Shown here piece by piece: positions 46,802-56,883 of a DNA stretch of 64,000 bases (positions are counted from its first letter, which is position 1; each line of letters starts with the position of its first letter). The position numbers and the translations under genes are program-made. The stretch spans positions 68,369,646 to 68,433,645 of the forward strand of contig JBANSL010000014.1 in NCBI GenBank assembly GCA_037127255.1. Direction: 5' to 3'. The notes below the pieces were generated by a model. The model was given only the letters and a program-made list of their open reading frames with translations. It ran no database searches and was not told where the DNA came from. Source of the DNA: Persicaria tinctoria (Eukaryota > Streptophyta > Magnoliopsida > Caryophyllales > Polygonaceae).

Positions 46802-46993
46802 AAATCGAATCCGAACACACGGGAAACGGGGAGATTTGAGAAGATAATTCAGAAATCGAATGTTTCTTCTGAATCGATCTGTAGAGTGATTTCCAGCAAA
46901 TCGAATTCGAACAAACAGGAAACTCGGAGATTTGAGAGGAGAATTCAGGAATCGTTTGGTTCTTCTGAATCGATCTATAGAGTGATTTCCAAG
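46802..46993 (-). repeat. 96-bp tandem duplication in SYP4 leader/promoter
   Basis: 46802-46897 and 46898-46993 align over their whole length with about ten differences. Both contain GAGATTTGAGA, AATTCAG(A/G)AATCG and TTCTTCTGAATCGATCT. They lie 36-227 bp upstream of the SYP4 ATG, so they are probably in the 5' UTR or core promoter. Confidence 0.85.
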
Positions 46994-46999
46994 GCTTAG

Positions 47000-47670
47000 G
47001 AGTCGTACGTGGGATCAAATGAAGCACAACGAAGCAGACGATGATTTTTCACAATTTTCCGGAACGCTTCGTGACGAAGCCGGGTCATAGTATGGGCTGA
47101 AAGCCCAAAAAATTGGTCCTTTTCAGCTTCTTCCGGCCCATTTAATGGAGACGTGATAGATTTTCCTCTCTTTTTTCTCCTTTACAAAGAAAAAAAAATT
47201 ACCTACCAAAAAAACACAAACAAATTTTTTTTTTGTTTGATTGTTTTTATAAGAGAAAGTAGTTAGGTCCGGCTAACGTCCATTAAGACATGACAAATAT
47301 AAATCAAATACTCCTAAAAGAAATATAAATAAAAAATTTTAGTAGGTTCAATCATGAGTTTAAGATGAATATTTTGATCTCCTAAAAGAAATTTCATATA
47401 CCCAAAAGTGCATTAACAAATAATTTTTTTTTCCTTATTGTTTACTTATATACTCCATTATACATGTTGATTGTGTTTTTTCTCTGCAAGGTCCATCCCG
47501 AGACTTCCTCGTTTTATTTGTAACCCGATTTGATTATTATTATTATACTCAGATTGGTTCGAGTCTTTTTTTTTTCCAACCTTTTTCCTATGTGTTGGAT
47601 TTTTTTTTTTCGTTTCATAACAATTAATCTATTTGCCGATTTCTTTCGAGTTTTCAATTTAATTACCATA
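47000..47670. other. SYP4 upstream region
   Basis: The SYP4 promoter (minus strand) probably lies in 47000-47200. The rest is AT-rich, with T-runs at 47560-47615. No gene is seen. Confidence 0.4.
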
Positions 47671-48549
47671 CTAGTATTACTACCCGCCCGTTGTGCAGTT
47701 TCTTAAGAAAATAACGGTTTTTTAATAAACAAAATGATATTTAATGTATTTATTTTTTCAAAATTTGAAGGTTATAATAGTTTAGTTGAAATTTTAGATC
47801 TTTTAATACCCATAAACTAAATTAAGAGTATGTTTAGTTCAGATGAATATACAACACCATTTTAATCTAAAAAATATCACGTATGCAAATCGCACCAGAC
47901 ATATGTTTTAGTAGATTATTATATATAGATAGATATATAGATATAGATTATATATATAGATTATGATGAAGTTGTTGGTATTAGATTATTTAATATAAAA
48001 AGATAAGATTTCTTACTAACTAAAATATAAGGTTGAATATAAGGTAGTACTAACAAATGTGTGGCCAGTTTCAGCACTAAGAAGACTTATTCTTAAATGT
48101 AGAATTTTTATACAATTTTGTTAAATATCGATATAGCGTAAAATAGTAAATATTAATATAGCAATATATGCATGCTTAATATAAGATTCTACCCAATTTC
48201 ATTAAATATTGAAATAATTTCACAAGATTTTACCCAACTTTGTTAAATATGGATATATTATATCAATTGTCACCTTAATTTCTATCCATCCATTTATTAT
48301 ACATTTTTTATTTGATAATATTATTTACTAAATCATATCTTTATCCAACCATGCATATGGTCTTGATTAAAATCCTTCGATCGTAATAATGAGTAAATAT
48401 AAATTTTTAAAAATTCTATAAGATTAAATTAAATCCAATTTCTATCGAATTTTTTTTCAAAATATTCATAAAAAATAAATATTTACCAAAATATTCACTC
48501 TTTAAAACTATTTACAAAAATATTCAATTTTGTCAGATTGATCAGAAAA

Positions 48550-48760
48550 ACGCGGTCTGAAACCGCGTCTTACTCACAAAATCCCAAATTTGAAATTTGA
48601 TGGGGGACGAAAAATAATAAATGAAAGAAACGCGGTCTTAAACTGCGTTTTTTGCCCAGTTCAGGGAAAAACGCGGGTTGAAACCGCGCTTCTTTACAAA
48701 AATTTATTCAACAATTAAAAAAAAATAGAAAGGGGTAAAGCGCAGTTTCAAGCCGCGCTT
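48550..48760. repeat. Array of four small CGCGG hairpins, left arm
   Basis: Short inverted repeats with a 4-6 nt loop are at 48550-48568 (ACGCGGT/ACCGCGT), 48630-48648, 48671-48690 and 48738-48760 (AAGCGCAG/..CGCGCTT). They are GC islands in very AT-rich DNA, spaced about 40-80 bp. Confidence 0.85.
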
Positions 48761-49567
48761 TATGTTGAAAAATAAAAAAATAAAAATCAAGGTCTCCCCC
48801 TCCCCGTCTCCAAGTCTCCAATGGCTTCGTTTCGATTGCGTTCGATCAACACTCCGGCGATACGAAGGCCAACGACCACCACCAATGCACTCTACCATCA
48901 CCCAGAAGACCACCTTGGAAGCCCCGACACAGCAGCTCTCCGGGAAGTTGCTCAAACGTCGCCGGAAAATTCTGCAGAAATGTGATCGACAGCCTACCTG
49001 TTGGGCTTTGCCTTTGCCACCACAATGCTCCGAATCCGTGGATTTTGATTCCAACGTGCACCTTGCATCGCCTTCTATCGATAGATACTCTCTCCATGCT
49101 CAGAAAAGCTTCGAGACACTCGTACTATAGCCCCGAAATTGGCTGATGAGCAGATTTTTTCCCCCTAAAAATAGCTGCTCACCAGTCAATTTCGGAGCTA
49201 TGGTTCGAGTATATCAAAGCTTCTATGAGCATGGAAAGAGTTGGGAATGACAGAGAGTCATGCAGGGTGCCCGAAGGAATCTAAATCCATGGCATCAAAA
49301 CACTGTGGTGGTTAAGGTAGAGCCCGACAGGTAGGCTGGTGATCACGTTTCGGCAGAATTTTCCGGTGACGTTTCGAGCGTTTTCCCGGAGAGCTGCTGT
49401 GTCGGGGCCTCCAAGGTGGTCTTCTGGGAGATGGTAGAGTGCATTGGTGGTGATCGTTGACCTTCGTATCGCCGGAGTGGTGATCGAACGCAATCGAAAC
49501 GGAGCCATTGGAGACTTGGAGACGGGGAGGAGGAGACCTTGATTTTTATTTTTTTAATTTTCAACAT

Positions 49568-49781
49568 AAAGCACGGCTTCAAGCCGCGCTTTACCCCCTT
49601 TCTATTTTTTTTAAATTGTGGAATAAATTTTTGTAAAGAAGCGCGGTTTCAACCCGCGTTTTTTCCCGAACTGGGCGAAAAACGCGGCTTAAAACCGCGT
49701 TTCTTTCATTTATTATTTTTCGTCCGCCATCAAATTTCAAATTTGGGATTTTGTGAGTAAAACGCGGTTTCAGACCGCGTT
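49568..49781. repeat. Array of four small CGCGG hairpins, right arm
   Basis: Mirror image of the left array: 49568-49592, 49641-49660, 49681-49701 and 49761-49781. Most stems are better paired than in the left arm. For example, 49681 has CGCGG against CCGCG where the left copy has a mismatch. Confidence 0.85.
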
Positions 49782-50826
49782 TTTCTGATCAATCTGACAA
49801 AATTAAATATTTTTGTAAATAGTTTTAAAGAGTGAATATTTTGGTAAATATTTATTTTTTTATGAATATTTTGAAAAAAAATTCATTTCTATCTACCCAT
49901 ATATTCTATCAATTTTTAGCCATTTTAATATGTATTATTATTTATTTTTATATGTTAATTTCCAAATCTGATTTCTCAATATACTCGAAGAGCATATATT
50001 ACAAAAAAAAAATATAATAGTTAACAAATATTATAATGAATTCATTAATATAACAACAGTTGTTAGTACCAAATATATTTTTTTAAAATAAAATTTTTAA
50101 AAATATATATAATTTGATTTTTTTTTCATTTGATGATCATTGATAGTTAATAAAAATCAGAATGAATTAATTAGGCGAATTGAGATTATGGAGCCATGAT
50201 GAACTCACACGCCATCGACTTAAGCAAACATCTCTCAAATTAAGGGCTACACATGGGTGATAATAAAATTTAGGAATTTTTATTAAATTAAGTTTCTTAA
50301 TCTATGTATAGTTAAAAAAAACCTTTTTGTCTTTTTATTTTTCTTGTTTCAAACCTTTGTTCAAAGTATTGATGGACCAAAAACGAATGTTTTTAATTAA
50401 AATTACATTAAAAATAAGTTATTATATTAAAAAGATTATTTCTTAGATGTGGAGTATAAAGATAAGTTTTCTAAATAAGATTGCTAGTTAAAATATTTAT
50501 AAAATAACTTAAGCTAAAATGATAAGATTGGTAAGATATGAGGTTGAATATTTATACTAAAAATTAATTTAATCATTAATTAAAATGGACATATAGGATG
50601 ACACATGTATAAATAGATAGGGTTATCATCTAACGCGGCTTAAATTTATTGGTTCATCATTAATTGACGTGTAAAAAAAATCCGGCTAGAATGCACCAGA
50701 AAAAGACACGTAAGCGAATCGCACCAGAACCCGCCACATAGAATTTCCACGCCTCTGTTTTAGTATTATATATTGATTGATTGATTGATTGATTGATTTG
50801 ATAATGTTTGCTATTTTAAATCATTA

Positions 50827-51061
50827 CTCCCTCCGTTCCAAAATACATGGTCTTTTACTTTTCGGCACGTTTTTTAAGGAGCGAAAAACTCTATAAAATA
50901 ATATTTTTTAATTAATTTTTTTTATATAATTAGATACTTATTAGTAATAAGTATCAAATAGTATAAAAATTTTAATTAAAAAAATAATATTTTATAGGTT
51001 TTTTCGCTCCTTAAAAAGCGTGTCAAAAAACAAACGCCCATCTATTTTGGAACGGAGGGAG
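50827..51061. mobile_element. Stowaway MITE, 235 bp
   Basis: The ends are CTCCCTCCGTTCCAAAATA and TATTTTGGAACGGAGGGAG, flanked by TA on both sides. These are the canonical Stowaway (Tc1/mariner) termini. The interior forms an almost complete hairpin: GGAGCGAAAAA pairs with TTTTTTCGCTCC. The ends are well preserved. Confidence 0.92.
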
Positions 51062-51314
51062 TACCTTTTAAAAAAAAATAGTTTTTTTTTTGTAAATGCT
51101 CTTTTAAATATCTATTTTAATTTTAATTTATAGCTTTTTAGTCATTATTTTCACCAACTTTAAACTTCAAAACTTAATTATAAACACTTTAAAAAAAACT
51201 TCGCCCCATATGTACCACCGTATTTTATCAAAATTAAAAAGTGCCTTAATTCGAATTTCAGCCAATTGAAAAAACAAAGAACGTAATTTAAATGGGTGAA
51301 TATTGTTTTTGAGA

Positions 51315-51323
51315 TATAAATAA
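51315..51323 (+). promoter_or_regulatory. TATA-like box upstream of the NAD+ carrier gene
   Basis: TATAAATAA lies 434 bp before the ATG at 51749. If used, the leader would contain several upstream ATGs, so the true start of transcription may be further downstream. Confidence 0.3.
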
Positions 51324-51480
51324 TTCAAAATTTGCGCGCGAAGTCAGGCGACCTCTCGCTTGTGCGATGGACCAATGGTGGGCAGCTGATGAATCCCTCT
51401 CCAACCATGTTTTCTTCCACCGAATCGTTTTCGTTGCCTGGATTCTTCTACCAATGCCACCAATAAACCTCCAATTTCTA

Positions 51481-51557
51481 TCTGATCGAAACCTAGCTTC
51501 CAATTTTGATCTGATAAAAACCTAGCTTCCGATTTCGATCTGATTGAAACCTAGCTT
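51481..51557. repeat. 29-bp tandem repeat, 2.7 copies
   Basis: Units at 51481, 51510 and 51539 share TCTGAT(C/A/T)(G/A)AAACCTAGCTT. They are in the probable leader of the carrier gene. Confidence 0.8.
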
Positions 51558-51748
51558 AAACTCCAGAGGGACGATTTTTCGGAAATTGATTTTCCTTAGC
51601 ATCCCAACTTCATCAGGGCTGGCAATGCGACCCTGGTTCTCAGCCATTGCAACCCTCTCGGGAGAGGATATTGTTGATACCTCCAATATTTTCCACCTTC
51701 CTCGCGAAATTACCTATCAATTTCAGCGGGACTTCGCTGTTTTCCTCC

Positions 51749-54700
51749 ATGGCCGCTTCTCGCGATCCCCAGGCCTTTGATTCTATCCTCTGCAACGCTG
51801 GTGCTGGCGCCGCTGCAGGTAAAAATCTGTTCTTTGCTTAATTGGATGCCTTTGCGCCCGGAATCGTTGCATAATCTTAGGGTTTTGTTGGGCGCTTAGG
51901 TGTTATTGCCGCAACCTTTGTTTGTCCTCTGGATGTTTTAAAGACTAGGCTTCAGGTCCATGGGCTTCCAAACATTCCCAATGGGAATTTTAGAGGTAAT
52001 TTGATTTCTACTTGTATCAATTATATTATTCATTTGTTTCCTTGTAATTGTTCTTTTCATGACCGTGGAATGTTGATTGATGTTTCATTTCATTATTATT
52101 TGGCTGTTAATCCTTAGAACTTGGGTTAATTTGTTTGTTATATAAGTCGGGTGTCCCATGGAAGGGATGGGACAATAGGAACTTAACTGAACCAATATTT
52201 TTCTGAATGACTTGATTTAGTAGATAGGTGTTAGTTTCATTGTGATGTTGTTAGCATCTATGAAATGGTATAGAATGAAGCAGAGTACCAATGGTTATAT
52301 TATGAAAAAAAAATTACATGCTAGTCTTTGAATTGGTACAATTCAGATAAGATCTATTTTGTGATTGACGTGCTTGTTCAATCAGGTGGTGTTATATTCA
52401 CAAGCTTAAGACACATATTTCAGAAGGAGGGTGTGCGTGGAATGTACCGAGGACTGTTTCCCACAATTCTGGCATTGCTGCCAAATTGGGCTGTGAGTTT
52501 TACCTTTTCTTCTCTTACATATCAGTTGCTCTTGAACTTATGTTTTTTTGGATGTGACGTTGTCCTTGATAGCTATTACTTTTGGAATACCATGTACTCG
52601 TGTAGTGATAATGCTTAGTTTTTTATATACATCACCACTTTGCAAATTACTTGACAGAAGTAGATTGCGTACGCAGCATCAAGTGAATCTTTTGGCTCAA
52701 TTCCATTGAAAAGTGGGATAGGCATAGGCCAAATTATAAGTAGATTTTGTTGTTATTGAACGTCCTTGAATTAGCTAATCATTAGATGTAACATTCTCTA
52801 TTGTTTGAATTAGTTTTGACTTGTGCTTACACTGAAAAACCAACAGTTTCATTTTGTTTGCCATGTTCTGGCATGATTTTTTTTTGCATCTGCAAGTGAA
52901 TAAAGTTAATACTTCACACTCTATTATCTTTTTGCACCGATGGATGTTCTGTTATATTAGTCAGATATCTTTGCTTTATTTTTGTGTTACTGCTATCAAA
53001 TTCTGTTCCTAATTCTCAACATTGTTATTCTTTGTAGGTCTATTTTACAATGTACGAGCAGATTAAGACCTGGCTTTCCTCTGCTGGTATACTGACTATG
53101 ACCTCACAAGGCTTTCTGGTTTATTCTTAGTTGTGTACCATACGGATATAACTGCCGTGTAGCTGCATAAGTTGATTCATTGAGCAGTCTTTGTTCAACT
53201 GTCGTACGATTTCCCACTTTCTCTGTTTTGATAGGTAACAATAAACAGCTTTCACTTGGTGCCAATGTGATTGCTGCTGCTAGTGCAGGAGCTGCAACAA
53301 CGGTTGCAATAAATCCTCTTTGGGTTGTAAAGACAAGATTTCAGGTATGTATCTTGGAGCTTCACATTTTCTTCACTTTAGATTTTAGTGCATTGCATTT
53401 CAGTCCAAACTAAATAATATTGTGTGAATGCATACAATGCATTATATTACACATTCCTATTTTGTGCACATCTGCTTCTCCTAAAGCCAACCCAAAGAAA
53501 TGCTAATCAACCACAATAGCTAGCACTAAATAAACCGAAATCTTGGGCGCCTGCCCAATTGACCTGCAGTGTTCCTTGATGACATATTATGGATAACACT
53601 CACTGGGAAGTTGGAAATAGTGGGTTTGTCGAGATTTTTCTGAATTTGAATTGGTTAAGCATTTTGTAGATGAACACAGAAATTAAGTTCCTGAACTGCT
53701 TATTTAGAAACAATAAGAACTTTTTGTTTTTTGTTTTTTTTTTGTAATTTTTCAATATATCCAATCCAACAAGGCAATCTGTGAATGCTGAATAGTGGAT
53801 CCATCTTTGGATCACTTTAATTTACCTAAAGTGTGCTGTGTGCAGCAATGTGATCTGTTTACTTAATACATATTCTGATCACTCCAATCTCCCTAAAGTG
53901 ATGGTTTACCAATTTTTATTTTTTATTTTCTAATTTATCGTTTGCAGACTCAAGGATTGAAAACAACCACAAAAGTCTATAACGGCACTCTATCTGCTCT
54001 AAAGCGAATAGCTCACGAAGAGGGTTTTCGTGGGCTGTACAGGTTTGTCCTACACTGCTTCCTTCTATGATCAGTGCATTAACTGCAAGTTTAAGAGTGT
54101 AGATTTCAAAAGAGTTTTTTTTTGTGCCGGTTTGCTTGGAGTACAGCGGTTTAGTCCCTGCGTTAGCTGGTGTTGGTCATGTTGCCATTCAGTTCCCTGT
54201 ATATGAGAAAATCAAGTCTGATCTTGCAAAACACAGTATGTCCTTTATGCTCTTTCATAGGTCTTATACCGTTCAGCTGCTACTACATTGACAATCAACT
54301 TTGTTTCTTTCATTTCGCTAGATGAAACTGGCACGGACCAGCTTTCTGCATATGATGTTGCAATTGCCTCGTCTGTTTCCAAAGTATTTGCATCTTCATT
54401 AACATACCCACATGAGGTGAGATTATCATATGCATCACTGGCAGTTTATGCTTGCAATGTAACTGGTATTTAGAGTCCTTTTATTATGTCCTGGGAATCA
54501 TATCATATTTGAGTGACACTTCAATTCTTTTTCTTTTTCGACGAATGAGTTATGATCACTCTCTGCCACTGTCATGATAACAAGACCACAAGTGTTCCCA
54601 TGGGAAATTTTACAGGTGGTAAGATCAAGGCTGCAAGTGCAATGCTTCCATAGTGAAAAGCGGTATTCCGGAGTGGTTGATTGTGTAAGGAAAGTATACC

Positions 54701-54858
54701 ATCAGGAAGGCATCCAAGGCTTTTACCGCGGGTGCGCAACTAACTTGCTTAGGACTACACCATCCGCCGTGATCACATTCACTAGCTTTGAGATGATCAA
54801 CCGGTTTCTCGCAGGTTCATTCCGCAACGACTCTCAGCCACAAACCCTCTTTGATTGA
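51749..54858 (+). CDS. NDT1: Mitochondrial-carrier-family NAD+ transporter (NDT1-like)
   Basis: Nine exons: 51749-51818, 51900-51995, 52386-52492, 53038-53086, 53235-53344, 53948-54042, 54147-54235, 54322-54416 and 54616-54858. Introns are GT-AG, and phases sum to 317 aa, the usual length. It exchanges NAD+ against ADP or AMP across an organelle inner membrane. Three carrier repeats carry PLDVLK (33-38), PLWVVK (135-140) and PHEVVR (235-240). The W in the second motif is typical of the NAD/pyrimidine/folate subgroup. FVCPLDVLKTRLQVHGLP, LLPNWAVYFTMYEQ, GLVPALAGVGHVAIQFP and RGCATNLLRTTPSAVITFTSFEM match NDT1/NDT2 from family knowledge. Plant NDT1 has been placed in chloroplast or mitochondria and NDT2 in mitochondria. 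NDT1 is preferred on the N-terminus, but NDT2 is not excluded. Confidence 0.9.
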
Positions 54859-56761
54859 TCTTATAGCTAGTGAATGTGAAATGTGATCAAGTTCTGGTGA
54901 AATTTGGAGTTGTTCTCCAGTCAGTAGGGTCAAAAAATACAGGTAAGAAACTGAAGATTTACTCTATGGCAGTGCAGAAAATCATGTAGGCTGAAACAGA
55001 ACCTTGCTTTACAGTAAAGTGTGAAGGCCAGTTGGGTGGTGTTTGGCTATCTGACAAGTTTTCATTTTGCCCCAACTGGAAAAGTCTCCCACTTGGGTTT
55101 CCTTTTCACCACATTCCTGTTGTAGAATATGGAGTTTTTTCTGTGTTTTTTTGTTTTTGTTTACTTAGTTGTGTATTGGTAGTTGAGTGCAAAAATTAAA
55201 GTGAAGTGCCCAAAGTAACTGCTTAGATGGAATATAATTATGAATCAGTGTAATCATTGATCTTGTAAATTAGTGCCCTAGCTAGATAGTGGTGTACTGC
55301 ACTGGCTTCCCTTTGTACAACAACATGATGATATACGGAGTATGTGTTAATTAAATCTAAAACTCAAAAGCTTTCCTTTTATTTTTTTAATTATTTTAAG
55401 TATGATTTGGATCAGAAATCATGGAATTTGGTTAGTTGCGATTGTAGAAGAAAAGAGCTTGGCCTGGTTAAATACGTCCTCAAAAACATATATTACTGTA
55501 TTTTATAATGTTTTTTTTTTATTGAAAGTTTAAAAAAATAAAAATGTACATGAAGTTAAAATGAAATTTATAGTGGACAGAGGAAGTTATTTTAATCGAG
55601 TTAGATTAATTTCATTTTAAAATAATATGTTTTTGAAAAGGGCATATCAAACAACAACTTAAAAATTGGAAAATCACTAAATTCTTGAACCAAGATGGGT
55701 GTGAAACAAAAATTGCCATCCAAGAGATCAAAAGAAAACAAAGAATCTTAGATAGGAAAACCGAAGGAAGGTTTAGTCAAATTAAAAATTGCTGTCCCGT
55801 TGTGATCTCCCGTTCCGGGAGGATCATTTAGTGCATGTTTTCCTTACCTCTTTTTTAAGAGAAGAGATGGAGGAGATGGATGAGGGGAAAAGGAGGTGGG
55901 ACAAATTCTCCTACCTTGGTGAGAGGAGGTACGAGATAGAGAGGAGATCTACCCCGTTAATGAAGGTGGAGGCGGTGCTGGGGGCTGAAGAAAACACGCC
56001 ATTACTATAATGCTAAGAAGTGTGACTTCACAACGACACTCCAAACGGAGCCGTTGGGTATTCAAATGGACTTGTTGAATGTTAAACGTAAAACGACTAG
56101 GTTTCAAAAAAGTTAAAGTGGAAGGGAATAGTTTCGTGATCACCAATATGATTAATAGAGTTTGAAAATGTCTCTAAGAGATCGAGTTGTTAATTGTTGA
56201 GATACTTATAAATCCCACCTCGGAAGTTACTCCCTTAATTTTTTTTTAAACTATCTTGAAAATGTCTCTAGCACTTGATACTCTCATCCACAAGAATTGG
56301 GTTGGACTCCACCCAAAATGTTGCCATTTTTTTTAAAAAAAACAGCTTCATATGTCTAACTATCTTGAGAAATCTCAATTATTTCGGAGTTAATTCATAT
56401 TTTTTTAAAGACACGCATTTACAAACTTTTATTTATGATTTAAAGGTCAAAATTATTTTTTTAAATTCAACTAAATTTATAAACTTCTCTGATATATACA
56501 CACCTATTGTGTTTCTACACCCTATATATTTAAGGATTTATTATTTTCGCCATACAAAATTTCAATTAAGCCCAGTAAACCAAAAAAAAAAGAACATAAC
56601 TGCTAATTTGGACGCATATCCATGTAACAACAACAAAGTAGGTATCCCACATTCTTAATTAAACAATAATATTTCAACTTAAAATATGTACTTTAACACT
56701 AATATTTAAGTAACATTTAACAGAGATATATATACAAAGTTGGACGCTAGAATAGCGGAAT
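54859..56761. other. 3' flank of the NAD+ carrier gene; no gene
   Basis: The first 400 bp or so look like 3' UTR. 55789-56010 is a short open frame without a recognisable family. From about 56200 it is AT-rich with T-runs. No complete mobile element is seen. Confidence 0.4.
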
Positions 56762-56883
56762 TGATGTAAAGTCCTCCTTAGGGTTTCCATTCATTGATAT
56801 AACATATATATAGGTTACAAAGGTATTGAGCCTTAATGGGCTTTTAGCCCACTATACAATATTAAGACCTATGTAATCTATCA
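56762..56883 (-). repeat. 3' LTR of the copia element, 122 bp
   Basis: TG...CA ends on the minus strand. It is identical to 60616-60737. The TGA at 56883-56881 that starts the LTR is also the stop codon of pol. Confidence 0.85.

Larger units (their letters stand above)
48447..49884. mobile_element. Foldback MULE-like element, 1438 bp, 9-bp target duplication
   Basis: Two arms of about 700 bp are inverted copies from GAATTTTTTTTCAAAATATTC at the outer edge to a loop of roughly 20 bp near 49160. ATTTCTATC flanks it exactly (48438-48446 and 49885-49893). Nine-bp duplications with long terminal repeats fit Mutator-like elements. Each arm holds, from outside inwards, four CGCGG hairpins, an AT-rich strip and a GC-richer block. 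That block (left 48820-49130) has open frames and resembles captured coding sequence (MASFRLRS... / MAPFRLRS... on the two arms). Arms differ by scattered substitutions. No transposase is present. Nested inside the Helitron-like element. Confidence 0.85.
47671..50776 (-). mobile_element. Putative Helitron containing a nested foldback element
   Basis: On the minus strand the right end reads A|TCAATATATAATACTAAAACAGAGG, the usual non-autonomous plant Helitron 5' end. The left end reads ...CGGGCGGGTAGTAATACTAG|T, with the CTAG terminus. The inserted block sits between A (50777) and T (47670), as Helitrons do, with no target duplication. Removing the nested element leaves about 1.66 kb. A clear 3' hairpin was not found, only a weak CCGTT/AACGG pairing. 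A second 5'-end-like stretch lies at 47878-47930 (GCAAATCGCACCAGA, then GTTTTAGTA), so two shorter Helitrons end to end is an alternative. Confidence 0.55.
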
